53,104 bases of DNA from Sulfurimicrobium sp964384915 (lineage in GTDB: Bacteria > Pseudomonadota > Gammaproteobacteria > Burkholderiales > Sulfuricellaceae), in NCBI GenBank assembly GCA_964384915.1, contig CAYLMA010000024.1, positions 1 through 53,104 of the forward strand. The letters run 5' to 3'. The notes under the pieces were generated by a model that ran no database searches, was not told where the DNA came from, and saw only the letters and a program-made list of their open reading frames with translations. The position numbers and the translations under genes are program-made. Positions within the stretch are counted from its first letter, which is position 1. Every line of letters begins with the position of its first letter. Of this stretch, positions 1 to 8,372 are shown in pieces.

Positions 1-52
1 CGGATGCCGCAACGTTAAACGAAAACCCGTTTACACAAAATTCAGGACACCC
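1..52. mobile_element. Terminal fragment of an IS256-like insertion sequence
   Basis: The reverse complement of bases 27-52 starts GGGTGT and ends TGTGTAAACGG. It matches 21 of 26 bases of the element end at 53053-53078, in the opposite orientation. A TGTGTAAA core close to the tip is typical of IS256-family inverted repeats. Only the outermost 52 bases of the element are inside the window and no transposase codons can be recognised. The exact tip could be off by about 2 bases because the flank is a run of C. Family assignment rests on the terminal motif alone. Confidence 0.6.
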
Positions 53-94
53 CCGATAAAAATATATCCCGGATTCACTATGGCAACTGCATGC

Positions 95-362
95 GCCGCT
101 TATGAGCGCCAGGCGTGGCCTGATTTGCGTCGGGTTCAGCAGACTTGCCCGGTTCCAGTGTGCTCACTTGTTCTTGACGGCAATCTGGTAGGGCAGCACC
201 AGAATAATCGTCAGGTGGCAGTAGTAGTCAAAATATGCAAGGTCGAGAAACGCGCCGCCCGTCGCATAGCCGACCATGCTCACCATGAGTCATGGTTGCC
301 GGGTAAGCTGCTCACTTTCTGCCCGGATCCTTTCGGTATTCCCGGATGACCGTGCTCCGGCC
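95..362 (-). pseudogene. Decayed 3'-end copy of the XrtA-associated O-ligase gene
   Basis: On the minus strand this stretch is a diverged copy of the last part of the intact ligase gene at 3103-4407. It encodes VIREYRKDPGRK, then a stop where the intact gene has Trp (TGG to TGA). After a frame change it encodes MVSMVGYATGGAFLDLAYFD and a terminus ending YQIAVKNK before a second early stop. The intact protein has VIRECRKDPNRK, SMVGYATGGAFLGLAYFD and YQIAVKNK at matching places. Everything upstream of this tail is missing, so it cannot be functional. It lies between the IS end and the FkbM gene and in the same orientation as the intact gene. Confidence 0.85.
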
Positions 363-503
363 AAATCGGGTGCTGGGTTGCGATGTTTCAACCACATGAT
401 TTTTATATGCTGTACCCAGCAAATCACTCTCCATCTTAAAAAGATGAGGAAGGCTACTGGTCCATTGTGTTTTTATTCGCATTTACACTTTGGTTTTTAT
501 ATT

Positions 504-1211
504 TCAGGCGAGCTGAACTGCAAGCGTGTCTTTCCCAACTTCCAAGAATTGATAACCTTTGCTTTCTAGCAAATGCTTACAGGCGAATCTAATCTTGGGA
601 ACCAGATGACAATGCTCATAGTTAATAATTTTTGGGAGGAATCCAGCTTCAAGCACAGATTTCAGGATGACGTAATCATAGCCCTCGGTATCTACCTGCA
701 GAAGGTCTATGCGCTTGATACTGTGTTTTGATAACAAGAACTGCATGGTCACTGCTTTGACTTCCAATGTTTCTATATAGGATTCGTGCACACCTTCCTT
801 TATGAGGTGTTTTTTGTCGAAGCTTGCAATTCCATCCCAATGCTTTGGGGTAGGTGCATTTTTCATCACGCGATAAATCGGAACGGCACCCGGTTTGGTA
901 TCGATGGCGACGTTCTCGAAAATCAGGCCTTGACTGTTAGCGTAATTCTCAACAAGTCGTTCGAAGAGATCGGGGAGGGGCTCGATGAGCAATCCACTTA
1001 GATTGTGCTCAAGTATCAGTTTTCTCAGGGGATCATCAAGAATCCCATCATTAGCCCCGACCTGCACAAAGAAGAAAGCAGGGTTTCTTTCCAGGTGCTC
1101 GCGCACAACTAACGACAGAACATCAAAAGGGCGGTTAAGGTCCGGTACATAGCGAATAATGTCAAAGCCAAGCGCGTGAAATCCAGCCTTTACATAGGGT
1201 TTTATCTTCAT
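504..1211 (-). CDS. FkbM family SAM-dependent methyltransferase
   Basis: A 235-residue protein of the FkbM type, a Rossmann-fold methyltransferase family that usually O-methylates sugars or polyketide hydroxyls. Visible marks are the SAM-binding start FFVQVGANDGILDDPL (about residues 47-62), the acidic LLIEPLPDLFERL segment, and DLLQVDTEGYDYVIL (about 170-184), which holds the conserved DTEGYD of the family. There is no signal peptide or membrane segment, so it should be cytoplasmic. Its ATG overlaps the stop of the upstream glycosyltransferase-like gene by 4 bases (ATGA), which indicates translational coupling. A role in methylating a glycan made by the adjacent locus is inferred from context; the substrate is unknown. 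Confidence 0.8.
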   Translation of the reverse strand: MKIKPYVKAGFHALGFDIIRYVPDLNRPFDVLSLVVREHLERNPAFFFVQVGANDGILDDPLRKLILEHNLSGLLIEPLPDLFERLVENYANSQGLIFENVAIDTKPGAVPIYRVMKNAPTPKHWDGIASFDKKHLIKEGVHESYIETLEVKAVTMQFLLSKHSIKRIDLLQVDTEGYDYVILKSVLEAGFLPKIINYEHCHLVPKIRFACKHLLESKGYQFLEVGKDTLAVQLA

Positions 1212-2116
1212 CGTTTCGCCTTCATTTTCCAGTCCAGGCTATTGATCATATCTGCATAAAAACCGCCACGAAAGCGGCAAGTGCCAATGAAGTGCACAAA
1301 ACGGGATATATCCGGCTGCATATTTTCACAGTCTGTGTATTCAGGGTGCGGAAGAACAAGGGCGCCTGGCTGATTCGACACTACCAGGTTGGACATCACC
1401 TGTTCACTGCCCCATTCCCGCCATTTATCTCCGATGAGTTGCTGCAGCTGACTGGACAGACTATGCATCAACTCAAGTTTTCCAGAGCCAGAAGGGAAGC
1501 CTGAAAAACCGGAACAGCCCCGTATATATTTCAGCGATTCTGCTTCATGTAATTGATCAAAATGTGCTTCTGCCAGCATTTGAACATGGTTCAATGATGC
1601 ATTACGTGCACGTGTCTGTTCAGCTCGTTCGCACGCAGTCTCAATAGACTGATCATTCCAGGTGCCGATAGTGAAGGCGAGGTTGGCCCGCGCGGCAGTT
1701 GCCACTTCGTCAATTGGCCCTCGCGTCAGCGTGTCCGCATCAAGCTGAATGACATAATGCGTCTGCGACAGGCGCGCGATGGCGATGAGCCGCTCCCAAG
1801 TGCCCCCGGTCGGCAAACCCGGCTCACGACAATCCTCCAGTGAATGAAACCGCACGCCTGGCACCTGTTGCGCTAGTAGTGAGCGGTCTTCCATCGTAAG
1901 ACTGCCATCATCCACCACATGCACACCGCCCGGCGGCACATGTAGCGCAAAGGACTTGATTGCTGCCAAATACATCAACACATCTTTGTGCTGAAGCTGG
2001 GATAACACTTGTGGAGATTCCGCATCTCCTAGTTTCAATGGCTGTGTTTTCAGGGCGGCCTTTACACGGCGGCCAAAAACCCAACGTTGTAACCAATCCT
2101 TTTGTTTATAGAACAT
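1208..2116 (-). CDS. Putative GT-A fold glycosyltransferase, uncharacterised
   Basis: A 302-residue protein I do not recognise as a named family. It has the layout of a nucleotide-sugar transferase: a central VIQLDADTLTRGP segment with a DxD-type metal and nucleotide-sugar site (about residues 123-135), preceded by VHVVDDGSLT, which resembles the first acidic motif of GT-A enzymes. The C-terminal part is rich in aromatic residues and His (FVHFIGTCRFRGG). There is no membrane segment. The gene overlaps the FkbM methyltransferase by 4 bases and follows the TPR gene by 46 bases, so the three appear to be one transcript. Glycosyl transfer is an inference from the DxD site and the neighbours. Confidence 0.55.
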   Translation of the reverse strand: MFYKQKDWLQRWVFGRRVKAALKTQPLKLGDAESPQVLSQLQHKDVLMYLAAIKSFALHVPPGGVHVVDDGSLTMEDRSLLAQQVPGVRFHSLEDCREPGLPTGGTWERLIAIARLSQTHYVIQLDADTLTRGPIDEVATAARANLAFTIGTWNDQSIETACERAEQTRARNASLNHVQMLAEAHFDQLHEAESLKYIRGCSGFSGFPSGSGKLELMHSLSSQLQQLIGDKWREWGSEQVMSNLVVSNQPGALVLPHPEYTDCENMQPDISRFVHFIGTCRFRGGFYADMINSLDWKMKAKR

Positions 2117-2162
2117 AGCATCCCATTATTTCTTAACCAATTGCTGCGATGTTAATCCCTTG

Positions 2163-2981
2163 TTATTTATTTTCTACGGGCGACTCATCATCTGTACAAA
2201 ACCTACACCAGGGATTTTTTGTATTCCCAATATTTTGTTTGGAAGGGCTCGACGTCAAAGGTTGATCGTTTTCTGGGTTCGAAGTAGCCTTTACTGCTGG
2301 TTGTTCAGCCATCTTCCCGTCGCCTTCGGCCGGCTTTGATGAGTCATTAAGTGGCTCAATCACGGCTTCCGGTATCGCGGAGAGATCGCCTCCAAGCTCT
2401 TGGAAGCGTCTACGTAATCCCTTGTTTGCAGGAGATTTATCAAGGCCCTGTTTTAGGATGCTTAATGCCATGTCCTTCTTTCCCATTTTATTGTAAATCG
2501 TTACCAGTTCGGTTAACGCAGGAATGTAATCGGCCTTGATCGCGACTGCCTTGTGAAATTCGGCAATGGCCGCTCCTTCGTTCTTTTGCAGTTGCAGGGC
2601 AAGCCCTTTGCCGTAATGGAAATCAGGCCGCATAAAAAAATCCGGTTGCGTTTGTGTCAACATGTAATCAAATTGCCAGACAGCATTATGCAGAGTCTGT
2701 TTTTTTTCATATGCATTCACGCGATACACACGCTTCATCTCAACAAGCGCATCGCAGTAATGGTGCATGTGAATCCAATTGTCATGCCCAAATCGCATCT
2801 CCCATGGTTGAATTAAAACAGGATCTTTGCTGCGCAGCTTTACCTTACAATAGGGTGGAAGCATGGCCATTTCTGCATCCGTGATATTTGCCGCGCCTTG
2901 TGCTTGAACGGCAAAAAAAACAGTTCCTATCACCAACCCGCATGTGGCGACCCTGTTTTTGAGATTTCGATTAAATTCCAT
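2163..2981 (-). CDS. Secreted TPR-repeat protein
   Basis: A 272-residue protein with a signal peptide (basic MEFNRNLKNR, hydrophobic LVIGTVFFAVQA, probable cleavage after AQGA). Residues about 30-110 form an unusual His/Trp/Tyr-rich module (FGHDNWIHMHHYCDALVEMKR). Two TPR-like helical repeats follow (YGKGLALQLQKNEGAAIAEF and PALTELVTIYNKMGKKDMAL, about 120-190). The tail is hydrophilic, rich in Pro, Glu and Ser, and ends with a Cys pair, PWCRFC. GGGAG lies 8 bases before the ATG. TPR proteins are common in exosortase loci, but I do not recognise this one. It may serve as a periplasmic scaffold for glycan assembly; that is inference. Confidence 0.6.
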   Translation of the reverse strand: MEFNRNLKNRVATCGLVIGTVFFAVQAQGAANITDAEMAMLPPYCKVKLRSKDPVLIQPWEMRFGHDNWIHMHHYCDALVEMKRVYRVNAYEKKQTLHNAVWQFDYMLTQTQPDFFMRPDFHYGKGLALQLQKNEGAAIAEFHKAVAIKADYIPALTELVTIYNKMGKKDMALSILKQGLDKSPANKGLRRRFQELGGDLSAIPEAVIEPLNDSSKPAEGDGKMAEQPAVKATSNPENDQPLTSSPSKQNIGNTKNPWCRFCTDDESPVENK

Positions 2982-3102
2982 TGTCTTGTCTCCCTTGTCT
3001 TACTGGCAACAACATTCCAGCTGAAATTCTGAAGTGCTCTAGATTGGCCGGCATTATTCAAGTGCTAAAGCAGTATCCCGTCTGCGAATTGCCAGTTCAG
3101 AT

Positions 3103-4407
3103 TTAGTTATTCATTGTGGCGCGAGGGGGTTGAGTTGCGTCGGGTTCAGCAGGCTTGCCCTGTTCAAGTGTACCCCACTTGTTCTTGACGGCAATCTGGT
3201 ATGTCAGCACCAGAATAATGACCAGATGGTAGTAGTAATCAAAATACGCAAGACCAAGAAATGCGCCGCCCGTCGCGTAGCCGACCATACTCACCTGAGT
3301 CATCGCAGCCAGGTCGACTGCCCACTTCCTGTTCGGGTCCTTTCGGCATTCCCTGATAACTTTGCTTCCCGTCCGCCATGCCAGAAGACCTATGAGCACG
3401 AACAAGCCAAAGCCGATGAAGCCGTGCTCGCCCATGACTTCGAAATAGATGCTGTGCACGTCGTGCACGTCCCATGGGTCCGGGGCGTACTGGCGGAAAA
3501 CTGGAGCTTGAAAGGTTTCGAATCCACCGCCGGTGATGCGGTCTTTCGCCAAATTAATTGCGACATGCCAGGCATTGATGCGGCCCATCGCCGAGGCATC
3601 CTGCTCGTAGGTCTTGATGGTGCTCATGCGTTCCCAGTATTCCTGGGGCATGATTGCGGCGATCAATCCGACTGCCATGACGATATAGATCGCCGTGGTT
3701 GCCTTGTTGCGGCTTTTTAGCCAAAGCAGGCCGCCCATGGCTGCCGCAGCCAGCAAGGCGCCGCGTGACTGCGTCCCGATGGCGGACAGCCCGGTCAACA
3801 CCATGCTGGCTGCCAGCCCTAGTCGCATCCACTTGCTCTGTGCCTGAAGGTGCAGGTAACGAAGCAAGGGGATCGTCATGATCATTGCCAGCCCTAACTC
3901 GTTGTTGCCGGCAATGAAAGTGGTTGCAGGGCCCTGTACATGATGTACGCCGCCTTTCAAAATCGTAAAGATTCCGCCCTTGAGCCCGTAAAATGCGATG
4001 GAGAGTGCGATTATCCACACCAAGCCCTCCAGGCGTTTCCGGCTTGTTATCAACATCGCGGTCAGCAGTGTCATGATCTGTATCTTCATGATCTTGTCCC
4101 ACTGCGCCCAGGCGAGCTCTGGATAAAATGCATAGAAGGTGGTGAATGTTACCCAGCCCAGAAAGACGAACAACAGGATAATTTCCGGGGCCCACGGCAT
4201 GCGTTTTGGTTCTTTCGATAACAGGTATGCCGTCAGGGTGACTACGGCGGTCATGAGCGCGAATGGAATGGTGAGCGCGAATCCCCATGCCAGCTTGTGG
4301 GGGTTCATGTAGCCCAGCCAGGACCAAAGGTAAATGCCGTAGTGAGGATGCTTGAATACGAGCAGCAGGGCGCCGAATACTACGACGGTGACAATGATAT
4401 CCCTCAT
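3103..4407 (-). CDS. O-antigen ligase/polymerase-like protein, exosortase A system-associated
   Basis: A polytopic membrane protein of 434 residues with about ten hydrophobic segments. It resembles the 'putative O-glycosylation ligase, exosortase A system-associated' family of the Wzy/WaaL superfamily, expected to polymerise or transfer lipid-linked glycan at the periplasmic face. The long periplasmic loop near residues 265-320 contains AMGRINAWHVAINLAKDR, GGGFETF and HDVHSIYFEVMGEHG, the Arg/His-rich loop typical of the superfamily. I chose the ATG at 4407 because it overlaps the stop of the upstream CapK-like gene as ATGA; a GTG at 4416 would add three residues. A decayed copy of the 3' end lies at 95-362. 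Confidence 0.85.
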   Translation of the reverse strand: MRDIIVTVVVFGALLLVFKHPHYGIYLWSWLGYMNPHKLAWGFALTIPFALMTAVVTLTAYLLSKEPKRMPWAPEIILLFVFLGWVTFTTFYAFYPELAWAQWDKIMKIQIMTLLTAMLITSRKRLEGLVWIIALSIAFYGLKGGIFTILKGGVHHVQGPATTFIAGNNELGLAMIMTIPLLRYLHLQAQSKWMRLGLAASMVLTGLSAIGTQSRGALLAAAAMGGLLWLKSRNKATTAIYIVMAVGLIAAIMPQEYWERMSTIKTYEQDASAMGRINAWHVAINLAKDRITGGGFETFQAPVFRQYAPDPWDVHDVHSIYFEVMGEHGFIGFGLFVLIGLLAWRTGSKVIRECRKDPNRKWAVDLAAMTQVSMVGYATGGAFLGLAYFDYYYHLVIILVLTYQIAVKNKWGTLEQGKPAEPDATQPPRATMNN

Positions 4408-5780
4408 GCCACGCACCCTGTACTAGTGGCTGCCACTTTACTGACGATGTAGCGGAATTTGCCCGAGGCTTCTTTCGGGATCGATGCGACATGTTCGATT
4501 TGTATGTCTACCTCTGGTCCAAGGCGCCGCTTGAAGCCATCGATGATGGTTTGTCTGTTTTCTGGCTGGAAGGGCGGCTCGGTCACGAGAAAAATCCGGG
4601 TGAGCTCCAGCGTTTCCTGAACGATCTTGAATTCTTTCACCCCCGGAATGTCGCGCACCACGTAGACCAGTGCCAAACCATGCATTACTGTGCCATCCCG
4701 CGCAACGACGAAGTCCGTGGTGCGGCCCTGAATTTCCTTGAGCAGGGGCAGGCCGCGCCCGCAGGGGCAGTGCTGGTCGTCCAGCACGCCGATGTCGCCG
4801 GTACGGTAGCGGATGAAGGGGAAATCGCCGGTGGCGAGATGGGTGGTGACAATTTCTCCGGCTGTGCCATGTGGCACTGGGTGGCCGGCCTCGTCAACGA
4901 TTTCGACAATGATGTCCTCAGCGGTGAGATGCATGCCGCCGTCCGGACACTCATGCGCGATGAAGCCGGCATCCCGTCCGCCATAGCCGTTTGCAACCCT
5001 GCAGCCGAAGACATTGGATATTCTTTCACGCTGGTGGTCGTAGAGTTTTTCCGAGGTCACAAAGGCGACACGGATGCCGAGGTCATCCATGCGCTGACCG
5101 CGTGATTCGGCGTGCCGGGCGATATGAGCCAGTGCAGAAGGGTAGCCAAAAAGCATTTTTGGGCGCATGGCGCGAATGTCCGCCACAAAGCGGTCGAGTT
5201 TGGCTTCTGACATTTCAAATGCGGGCAGCAGCTTGGTGCGCAGCAGGCTGTCACGAATCTGGCGCACCCTGTCCTGGCTGCCCAATTCGATGGGCGAGCC
5301 CCACACGACGATTTCCGGGTCGCCGATATCCACATCCCACCAGCGGGTTGCCCGCCATTTGGCGGCCACATCGTGGCTGACGCGCTCATTGCCGAGAAAG
5401 AATATGAGCGGTTCGCCACTGGAGCCGCCGGTGTTGAAGCGGGAAAGGTTTTGCGCAAGGTCTGATTTCAGTTGCTCGGTGTTGGCGCGAATGACGGCCT
5501 TGGTCAGGAATGGCAGCCGTGCAAGATCGGAAAGGCTGCTGATGCATGCGGGGTCGAATGCCATGTCGCGGAACAGGTTCCGGTAATAGGGCACGTGCCT
5601 GCCTGCCTTCGACAAAAACTCCCACAGCCGCTCAACTTGCAATGTTTTCAGTTGTTCTCGCGATAACCACTGAGTGCGTTCCATTTCCTTGAAGATCTGC
5701 ACAGTATCGTGATGCTTCACTTTTTCATGCAGTGGAAACAGGCAGGAGGATACCATTCGTGTGTACAGATTTAGCGACAC
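4404..5780 (-). CDS. CapK/PaaK-like adenylate-forming enzyme
   Basis: A 458-residue member of the phenylacetate-CoA ligase/CapK group of the AMP-binding superfamily. Visible motifs are the phosphate loop FNTGGSSGEPL (about residues 115-125), GYPSALAHIARHAESRG, the aromatic and acidic GYGGRDAGFIAHECPDGG, and YRTGDIGVL with a following CPCGRGLP. Such enzymes activate carboxylates as acyl-adenylates; CapK relatives sit in polysaccharide clusters with no proven substrate. Translation starts at a GTG that overlaps the stop of the preceding glycosyltransferase by 10 bases, and the gene ends in a 4-base overlap with the ligase gene. A role in acyl or amide decoration of the glycan is inferred from context. 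Confidence 0.8.
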   Translation of the reverse strand: MSLNLYTRMVSSCLFPLHEKVKHHDTVQIFKEMERTQWLSREQLKTLQVERLWEFLSKAGRHVPYYRNLFRDMAFDPACISSLSDLARLPFLTKAVIRANTEQLKSDLAQNLSRFNTGGSSGEPLIFFLGNERVSHDVAAKWRATRWWDVDIGDPEIVVWGSPIELGSQDRVRQIRDSLLRTKLLPAFEMSEAKLDRFVADIRAMRPKMLFGYPSALAHIARHAESRGQRMDDLGIRVAFVTSEKLYDHQRERISNVFGCRVANGYGGRDAGFIAHECPDGGMHLTAEDIIVEIVDEAGHPVPHGTAGEIVTTHLATGDFPFIRYRTGDIGVLDDQHCPCGRGLPLLKEIQGRTTDFVVARDGTVMHGLALVYVVRDIPGVKEFKIVQETLELTRIFLVTEPPFQPENRQTIIDGFKRRLGPEVDIQIEHVASIPKEASGKFRYIVSKVAATSTGCVA

Positions 5781-7159
5781 GTTTCTGATTCCTTGTGTTG
5801 TGCGTGCGGAGGCGTGATTGGCCTTGCGGTTTTGTTGTGCCGGGCAATATCCTGAAATGCTTCAACCAGTTTTACAATGCGGGCATCCCATGCGTTTTCG
5901 TTGGCATAGGCAATAATTTTATTTCGATCCCATTTTCGTTCAAGGGCTGCTTTAAGTGCCCGCTCCAGATCTGCCTGTTCATCAAATGGGACAATTGTCC
6001 CCAGTTCCGGTCTGCATATGACCTCTGCGTTGCCGCCAACGTCAGTGGTGATGACAGGCAGGCCGCAGGCCATGGCTTCAAGAAAAACATTGGCCCAGCC
6101 TTCGTTCCGGGTGGAAAGCACGAACACGTCCGCAGCGGAAAGGGGGGACTTCAAAAGATCGGATTTCATCGGGCCGGTGAAAGTGACGTGTTTTTCCAGA
6201 TCAAGTCTGGAAACCTGGGCGCGTAATTGAGCGCCCATGTCGCCCTCCGGGCTGGGGCCGCCCACGATCAGGTAATGCAGCGCCGGGAAGCTTTCAAGCA
6301 GGGCGGGGAGGCAATCGATGACACGATGAAAGCCTTTTCTTTCGACCAGGCCGCCTATTGAGATGAGCACTGGCGCATCGGGTGGCAAGCCAAGCTTGGC
6401 GCGGGCATCGGACTTGTCGGTGGCATGGAACTTTTGGGGGTCGATACCATTTCCCACCACTTCTGTTCTGGATTCGGGAATGCCTAGCGAAAGGGCCACC
6501 TGTCGCAAGGAGTCTGAAACGGAAAAAACCCTTGCCGCGGCTTGCAGAGCCAGGGCCATGCGCTTCCGGAATGCCTTCTTTCTGGCAAGGCGTGACTCAG
6601 TGCCGCGCAGCGTGACGGTAAAGGGCAGGGCGAGCCATCTACCCAGCAAGCTTGCCGCATAACCATCCGGGTAAGCGAAATGGCTGTCGATGATGTCGCA
6701 GCGCTGTTCACGCTGGAGCCTGCGCATCAAGGCGAATGTGCTCAGCGCGAGAAAAAAACCATCCAGGGATTTGAATATGCCGGGTATCGAGAAAAAACGC
6801 GGGTGCAGCACTTCGATGCCATCCTGAATTTCCCTGTAGGGTGGAAGTGGGCGAAAATGGGGTCGAACGAGGCGGATGATCCCCTGAAACGGAAACCAGG
6901 GCACGGGTGCCACCACCATGAGCGGCAAGGCCTTGGCCACCCGGAACATGCGTTCGCGAATGAAAACGCCGGCCCCAGGTTGCGCCACATTTGGAAACAG
7001 GGTGGTGAAAACCACGATGTGGGGGCTTTTAACGTGAAACTCGCGAAGCTGGACCTCGTCCCTCTCTCTCTTCGGGAGAGAGCTAGGAGAGAGGGAATCG
7101 GTCATGGCGAATCGCTGTTTCATGATCTGGGGCGGCGGTTTGCCATGATCGTCAGACAT
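5771..7159 (-). CDS. Glycosyltransferase family 4
   Basis: A GT-B fold, family 4 glycosyltransferase of 462 residues from the ATG at 7159. The open frame extends upstream to 7429, but that extension lies inside the neighbouring glycosyltransferase gene and looks random (Cys- and Pro-rich), so I reject it. The chosen ATG overlaps the end of that gene by 8 bases. The conserved core starts at PHIVVFTTLFPNVAQPGAGVF. It continues through VTLRGTESR, VVGNGIDPQKF, ISIGGLVERKGFHRVI and the C-terminal FVLSTRNEGWANVFLEAMAC, which contains the EX7E-type nucleotide-sugar site. It should act in the cytoplasm on a lipid-linked intermediate of the polysaccharide. Confidence 0.88.
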   Translation of the reverse strand: MSDDHGKPPPQIMKQRFAMTDSLSPSSLPKRERDEVQLREFHVKSPHIVVFTTLFPNVAQPGAGVFIRERMFRVAKALPLMVVAPVPWFPFQGIIRLVRPHFRPLPPYREIQDGIEVLHPRFFSIPGIFKSLDGFFLALSTFALMRRLQREQRCDIIDSHFAYPDGYAASLLGRWLALPFTVTLRGTESRLARKKAFRKRMALALQAAARVFSVSDSLRQVALSLGIPESRTEVVGNGIDPQKFHATDKSDARAKLGLPPDAPVLISIGGLVERKGFHRVIDCLPALLESFPALHYLIVGGPSPEGDMGAQLRAQVSRLDLEKHVTFTGPMKSDLLKSPLSAADVFVLSTRNEGWANVFLEAMACGLPVITTDVGGNAEVICRPELGTIVPFDEQADLERALKAALERKWDRNKIIAYANENAWDARIVKLVEAFQDIARHNKTARPITPPHAQHKESETCR

Positions 7160-8372
7160 TGCTGGCGCTTTTTCCCGCGAGCCGGTTGTAAATAGAGACG
7201 TAATTTGACACGGATTTTGGCCAGTTACGCTCGGTTTCCACAAATTTCCGGGCGGCAGTGCGCAGGTCGAGCCATCTTGATTCTTCGGCAAGCAATCGCA
7301 GCACTGCGTTGGACAGGGCCAGCGGGTCTTCTGATTTGAACAGGATGCCGGTTTTGCCATCCTGAATAAGTTCCTTGTGCCCGCCCACATCCGAGGCGAC
7401 GAGCAGTCTTCCCTGAGCCATGGCTTCAAGGGGTTTCAAGGGGGTTACCAGTTCGGTCAGCCGCATGGAGTGGCGTGGATATGCCAGGATATCCACCAGG
7501 TCATAATAGCGTTGCACCTGGTCATGAGGTACGCGGCCGGTGAAGATGACTTTGTCCTGAATGCCAAGCTCGGCTGCGAGATGCATGAGCTTGTCATCCT
7601 GCGGGCCACCTCCAACCAGCAAGAGACGAGCGTCGGGAGCGGCCTTGAGTATCGCCGGAAACGCCTGTAACAGCAGATCCAGGCCCTCGTAAGCGTAGAA
7701 GGAGCCGATGAAGCCGATGACGCGGTGGCCGCTTAGCCCTAACTGCTGCTTGAGGGATGCATCGCCCATGCCGCCTACGGAAAACTTCTCAATATCCACG
7801 GCATTTGGGATGACGGTGACTTTCTGCTCAGGGATGCCACGGGCAACGATATCCTGGCGCAAGCCTTCGCAGATCGTGGTTACCGCATCGGCACGCTTGA
7901 AAGCGCTGGTTTCCAGCCCCCGGGTTAGACGGTAGCGCACCCCCCCTTCCTTGCTGGTGCCGTGGTCCACTGCAGCATCCTCCCAGAATGCCCTGACTTC
8001 ATAGACGACGGGGATGCCATGCTTGCGCCCGGCGCGCAATGCGGCAATGGCGTTCAAGGCGGGTGAGTGGGCATGCAGGATATCGGGGCGGATGAGCGGC
8101 ATGATCTCGTCAAGCCGCTTGGCCAGGGTGTTGATGATGCTGATCTGGTTGAAAATGGGAAGGGTGGCGAGCGCCCCCTTTGCCGGCGGGGTGCGATAGA
8201 AATGCAGGCCGTCGACATCCTCCTCGAGTACCTTGCAATTTTCCTGCTTGGCGCTGGTGATGTGATGTGTCTCCCATCCCAGGGCGCGTTGCTCTCGCAG
8301 GATTGCCAGCGTGCGGAAGGTGTAGCCGCTATGCAGCGGGATGGAATGGTCGAGGATGTGAAGGATTTTCAT
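7152..8372 (-). CDS. Exosortase A-associated glycosyltransferase (Daro_2409-like)
   Basis: A 406-residue GT-B family 4 glycosyltransferase. It opens MKILHILDHSIPLHSGYTFR, a beginning I associate with the PEP-CTERM/exosortase A glycosyltransferase of the Daro_2409 type. Later motifs are VVYEVRAFWEDAAVDHGT, VIPNAVDIEKF, IGFIGSFYAYEGLDLLL and a C-terminal LTELVTPLKPLEAMAQGR, where the usual EX7E region is modified. The ATG shares one base with the TGA of the amidotransferase gene (TGATG), so the two are translationally coupled. It probably adds one sugar of the repeat unit; donor and acceptor are unknown. Confidence 0.88.
   Translation of the reverse strand: MKILHILDHSIPLHSGYTFRTLAILREQRALGWETHHITSAKQENCKVLEEDVDGLHFYRTPPAKGALATLPIFNQISIINTLAKRLDEIMPLIRPDILHAHSPALNAIAALRAGRKHGIPVVYEVRAFWEDAAVDHGTSKEGGVRYRLTRGLETSAFKRADAVTTICEGLRQDIVARGIPEQKVTVIPNAVDIEKFSVGGMGDASLKQQLGLSGHRVIGFIGSFYAYEGLDLLLQAFPAILKAAPDARLLLVGGGPQDDKLMHLAAELGIQDKVIFTGRVPHDQVQRYYDLVDILAYPRHSMRLTELVTPLKPLEAMAQGRLLVASDVGGHKELIQDGKTGILFKSEDPLALSNAVLRLLAEESRWLDLRTAARKFVETERNWPKSVSNYVSIYNRLAGKSASNV

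Noticed and set aside
432..446. Terminator after the FkbM gene (CATCTT-AAA-AAGATG)
   Set aside because: The stem is only 6 bp and AT-rich and no T tract follows on the proper strand.
7160..7429. N-terminal extension of the glycosyltransferase ending at 5771
   Set aside because: It overlaps the 3' end of the adjacent glycosyltransferase gene and has a random, Cys- and Pro-rich composition; the ATG at 7159 is better.
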